From Desulfobacteraceae bacterium (GTDB lineage: Bacteria > Desulfobacterota > Desulfobacteria > Desulfobacterales > Desulfosalsimonadaceae): a DNA stretch of 6,996 nucleotides. This document shows positions 5,763 to 6,996 of the stretch, in pieces (the first letter of the stretch is position 1; every line of letters begins with the position of its first letter). The stretch lies in the NCBI GenBank assembly GCA_011389605.1, contig JAABTZ010000170.1, positions 1 through 6,996 on the forward strand, in the 5' to 3' direction. The notes under the pieces are model-generated. The model made no database searches and was not told the DNA's origin. It was given only the letters and a program-made list of their open reading frames with translations. Both the position numbers and the translations under genes were made by a program.

Positions 5763-5996
5763 TCATTCTTCAATAATCTCAAGTACTGTTCGCTTCTTAA
5801 CCTTTGCGGATGCCGCATTTAATATGGTCCGCATGGCCCTTGCGGTGCGTCCCTGCTTTCCGATTACTTTTCCCAGATCCTCCTTGGCCACCTTGAGCTC
5901 GAGAACCGCTGTCTGGCCCCCTTCCACTTCGGTCACGCTCACTTCATCAGGATTGTCCACAAGCGCCTTTGCGATATACGTGATCAGCTCTTTCAT
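5763..5996 (-). CDS. khpA: KH-domain RNA-binding protein (KhpA/YlqC family)
   Basis: This small single-KH protein has 77 residues, the standard KhpA length. The start MKELITYIAKALVDNPDEV is characteristic, followed by VLELKVAKEDLGKVIGKQGRT with the KH GxxG loop GKQG at 46-49 and then ARAMRTILNAASAK. It is expected to bind RNA in the cytoplasm. In Firmicutes it pairs with KhpB/EloR to affect small RNAs and cell-wall growth; a similar partnership here would be inference. The gene sits between rpsP and rimM, its usual place. An upstream in-frame extension to 6047 is not family-like. Confidence 0.93.
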   Translation of the reverse strand: MKELITYIAKALVDNPDEVSVTEVEGGQTAVLELKVAKEDLGKVIGKQGRTARAMRTILNAASAKVKKRTVLEIIEE

Positions 5997-6000
5997 ATGA

Positions 6001-6012
6001 CCCCTCTCCTTT
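6001..6012 (-). promoter_or_regulatory. Ribosome binding site of khpA
   Basis: The run AAAGGAGAGGGG lies 4-15 nt before the ATG at 5996. AGGAG gives a 9-nt spacer and the inner GAGG gives 6 nt. This strong site decides in favour of the short 77-residue start over the longer frame. Confidence 0.8.
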
Positions 6013-6053
6013 AAAATGGCTGCTGGAATGTTCGGGTTCGCGGACAAGCAATA

Positions 6054-6314
6054 CTACGCTGATTTTACTGCTTCATAAAACCCCTCTTTTTTCAAAAGGC
6101 TGCTGACGGTATCGGTGGGAACGGCACCGTTATCCATCCAATAGTTAATCCTGTCATTTTTCAATGTGACTTCATGGGGTTCAACCATTGGGTTGTATGT
6201 GCCCACGGTTTCCAGGAACCGGCCGTCTCTGGGATAACGGCCGTCTGCCACAACAATGCGATAAAATGGTTTTTTTTTCGCGCCATGCCTGGCCAGTCTG
6301 ATTCTTACTGCCAT
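6054..6314 (-). CDS. rpsP: Small-subunit ribosomal protein bS16
   Basis: The 86-residue protein begins MAVRIRLARHGAKKKPFYRI and continues VVADGRYPRDGRFLETVGTYNP (22-43), all diagnostic for S16. The C-terminal part, RINYWMDNGAVPTDTVSSLLKKEG, is the usual end. S16 is an early assembly protein of the 30S body. The ATG is preceded by CAGGAGAGG (GAGG 9 nt upstream), and this site lies in the 18-bp gap after the ffh stop. A 57-bp spacer with a strong ribosome site leads to khpA. The first position after ffh is the common order in this group. Confidence 0.98.
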   Translation of the reverse strand: MAVRIRLARHGAKKKPFYRIVVADGRYPRDGRFLETVGTYNPMVEPHEVTLKNDRINYWMDNGAVPTDTVSSLLKKEGFYEAVKSA

Positions 6315-6332
6315 TTTTTTGTGCCTCTCCTG

Positions 6333-6996
6333 TTAAAACGGCATCATGTTGCGGGTCATTCCCCGCATGCCGCCCTTGTTAAATTTCTTCATCATCTTGA
6401 GTACCTGAGAGTAATTTTTCAGGAGTTTGTTGACATCCTGAACCGTTGTCCCGCTACCCTTTGCAATCCGTTTTCTTCTGCTGCCGTTGACAATGTTGTG
6501 ATTCCGCCGTTCCTTGGGCGTCATGGAATTGATAATCGCCTCGATGCGAACGAGTTCCCGCTCATCAACGTTTAACTTGCTGAGCTGCTTGCTCTTGTTT
6601 ATGCCCGGAATCATTTTGATCAAATCGTTTAAGGAACCCATTTTCCTGACCTGAGACATCTGATCCCGAAAATCATCCAGGGTAAACTCATTTTTCCTGA
6701 GTTTTTTCTCCAGTTCCGCGGCTTTTTTGTCATCCACCGCCCCCTGGGCCTTTTCTATAAAAGACAGCATATCACCCATGCCCAGGATGCGCGAGGCCAT
6801 CCTGTCGGGGTGAAACGCCTCCAAAGCATTGGTTTTTTCGCCAACACCAATAAACTTTACCGGCTTTCCGGTAACCGCCTTGATGGACAAGGCCGCCCCT
6901 CCCCGGGCATCGCCGTCCATCTTTGTAAGCACAATGCCGCCAACGTCCAGAGCCTGGTCAAAAGCTTCAGCCATGTTGACCGCATCCTGGCCGGTC
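6333..6996 (-). CDS. ffh: Signal recognition particle protein Ffh, C-terminal part
   Basis: The last 220 residues are present; the gene continues past the right edge. The visible part opens TGQDAVNMAEAFD, the DAMTGQDAVN region of the GTPase domain. It continues with VLTKMDGDARGG (the G4 TKxD nucleotide-specificity motif and the DARGG loop) and FIGVGEKTNALEAFHPDR. The M domain follows: LDDFRDQMSQVRKMGSL, DLIKMIPGI, MTPKERRNHNIVNGSRRKRIAKGSG (the 4.5S RNA-binding helix-turn-helix), and a Met-rich tail KMMKKFNKGGMRGMTRNMMP. Ffh with 4.5S RNA brings ribosomes translating membrane proteins to FtsY. No 4.5S RNA gene is seen in the window. The truncation is purely the window edge. Confidence 0.97.
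   Translation of the reverse strand, partial: TGQDAVNMAEAFDQALDVGGIVLTKMDGDARGGAALSIKAVTGKPVKFIGVGEKTNALEAFHPDRMASRILGMGDMLSFIEKAQGAVDDKKAAELEKKLRKNEFTLDDFRDQMSQVRKMGSLNDLIKMIPGINKSKQLSKLNVDERELVRIEAIINSMTPKERRNHNIVNGSRRKRIAKGSGTTVQDVNKLLKNYSQVLKMMKKFNKGGMRGMTRNMMPF

Noticed and set aside
6333..6996. Ffh as a truncated gene starting at an internal Met (6974)
   Set aside because: The frame stays open to the window edge with conserved residues TGQDAVN before that Met, so the gene continues outside the window.
1..6996. CRISPR array, tRNA, rRNA, phage or defence genes
   Set aside because: No regularly spaced repeats, cloverleaf sequences or such protein motifs were seen; nearly all sequence is accounted for by housekeeping genes.

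Overview
The window looks like a chromosomal housekeeping region from a Desulfobacterota (deltaproteobacterial) genome, probably Desulfobacterales-like. This rests on gene order, protein character and moderate GC, not on a database search. The gene order matches the ribosome-biogenesis operon known from this group: ffh, rpsP, KH protein, rimM, trmD, a second SPOUT-type methyltransferase, rplS, rnhB, yraN and rsmI.

Layout: positions 3-431 (+ strand) hold the C-terminal end of an M16C presequence-protease-like metallopeptidase. It runs tail-to-tail into a block of eleven minus-strand genes, and the two stop codons overlap by 13 bp. Read in the direction of transcription (right to left), the block is: ffh (partial, cut by the right edge), rpsP, khpA-like KH gene, rimM, trmD, RNA methyltransferase (PF09936-type), rplS, rnhB, yraN, rsmI, and a Rossmann/DUF2520 protein. 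Most junctions are short or overlapping, so the block is probably transcribed as one long unit whose promoter lies beyond the right edge. The exceptions are about 112 bp before rplS and about 165 bp between yraN and rsmI. There are smaller gaps of 55-57 bp before trmD and khpA.

The genes form one theme: ribosomal proteins S16 and L19, 16S maturation (RimM), tRNA modification (TrmD), 16S rRNA C1402 methylation (RsmI), RNA binding (KH), membrane targeting (Ffh), and nucleic-acid upkeep (RNase HII, YraN nuclease-fold protein). The DUF2520 protein is the least understood member and is translationally coupled to rsmI by an ATGA overlap.

The only non-housekeeping structure is in the yraN-rsmI gap. 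It is a 126-bp imperfect inverted repeat (2216-2341) with transposon-like ends, preceded by a third, solitary copy of the same end (2189-2207). It looks like a MITE/REP-type mobile repeat inserted into the operon. A second, weaker point of interest is the rplS leader, which could form two mutually exclusive hairpins, one followed by a T-tract. I found no defence island, CRISPR array, tRNA, rRNA or clearly novel multi-gene system.
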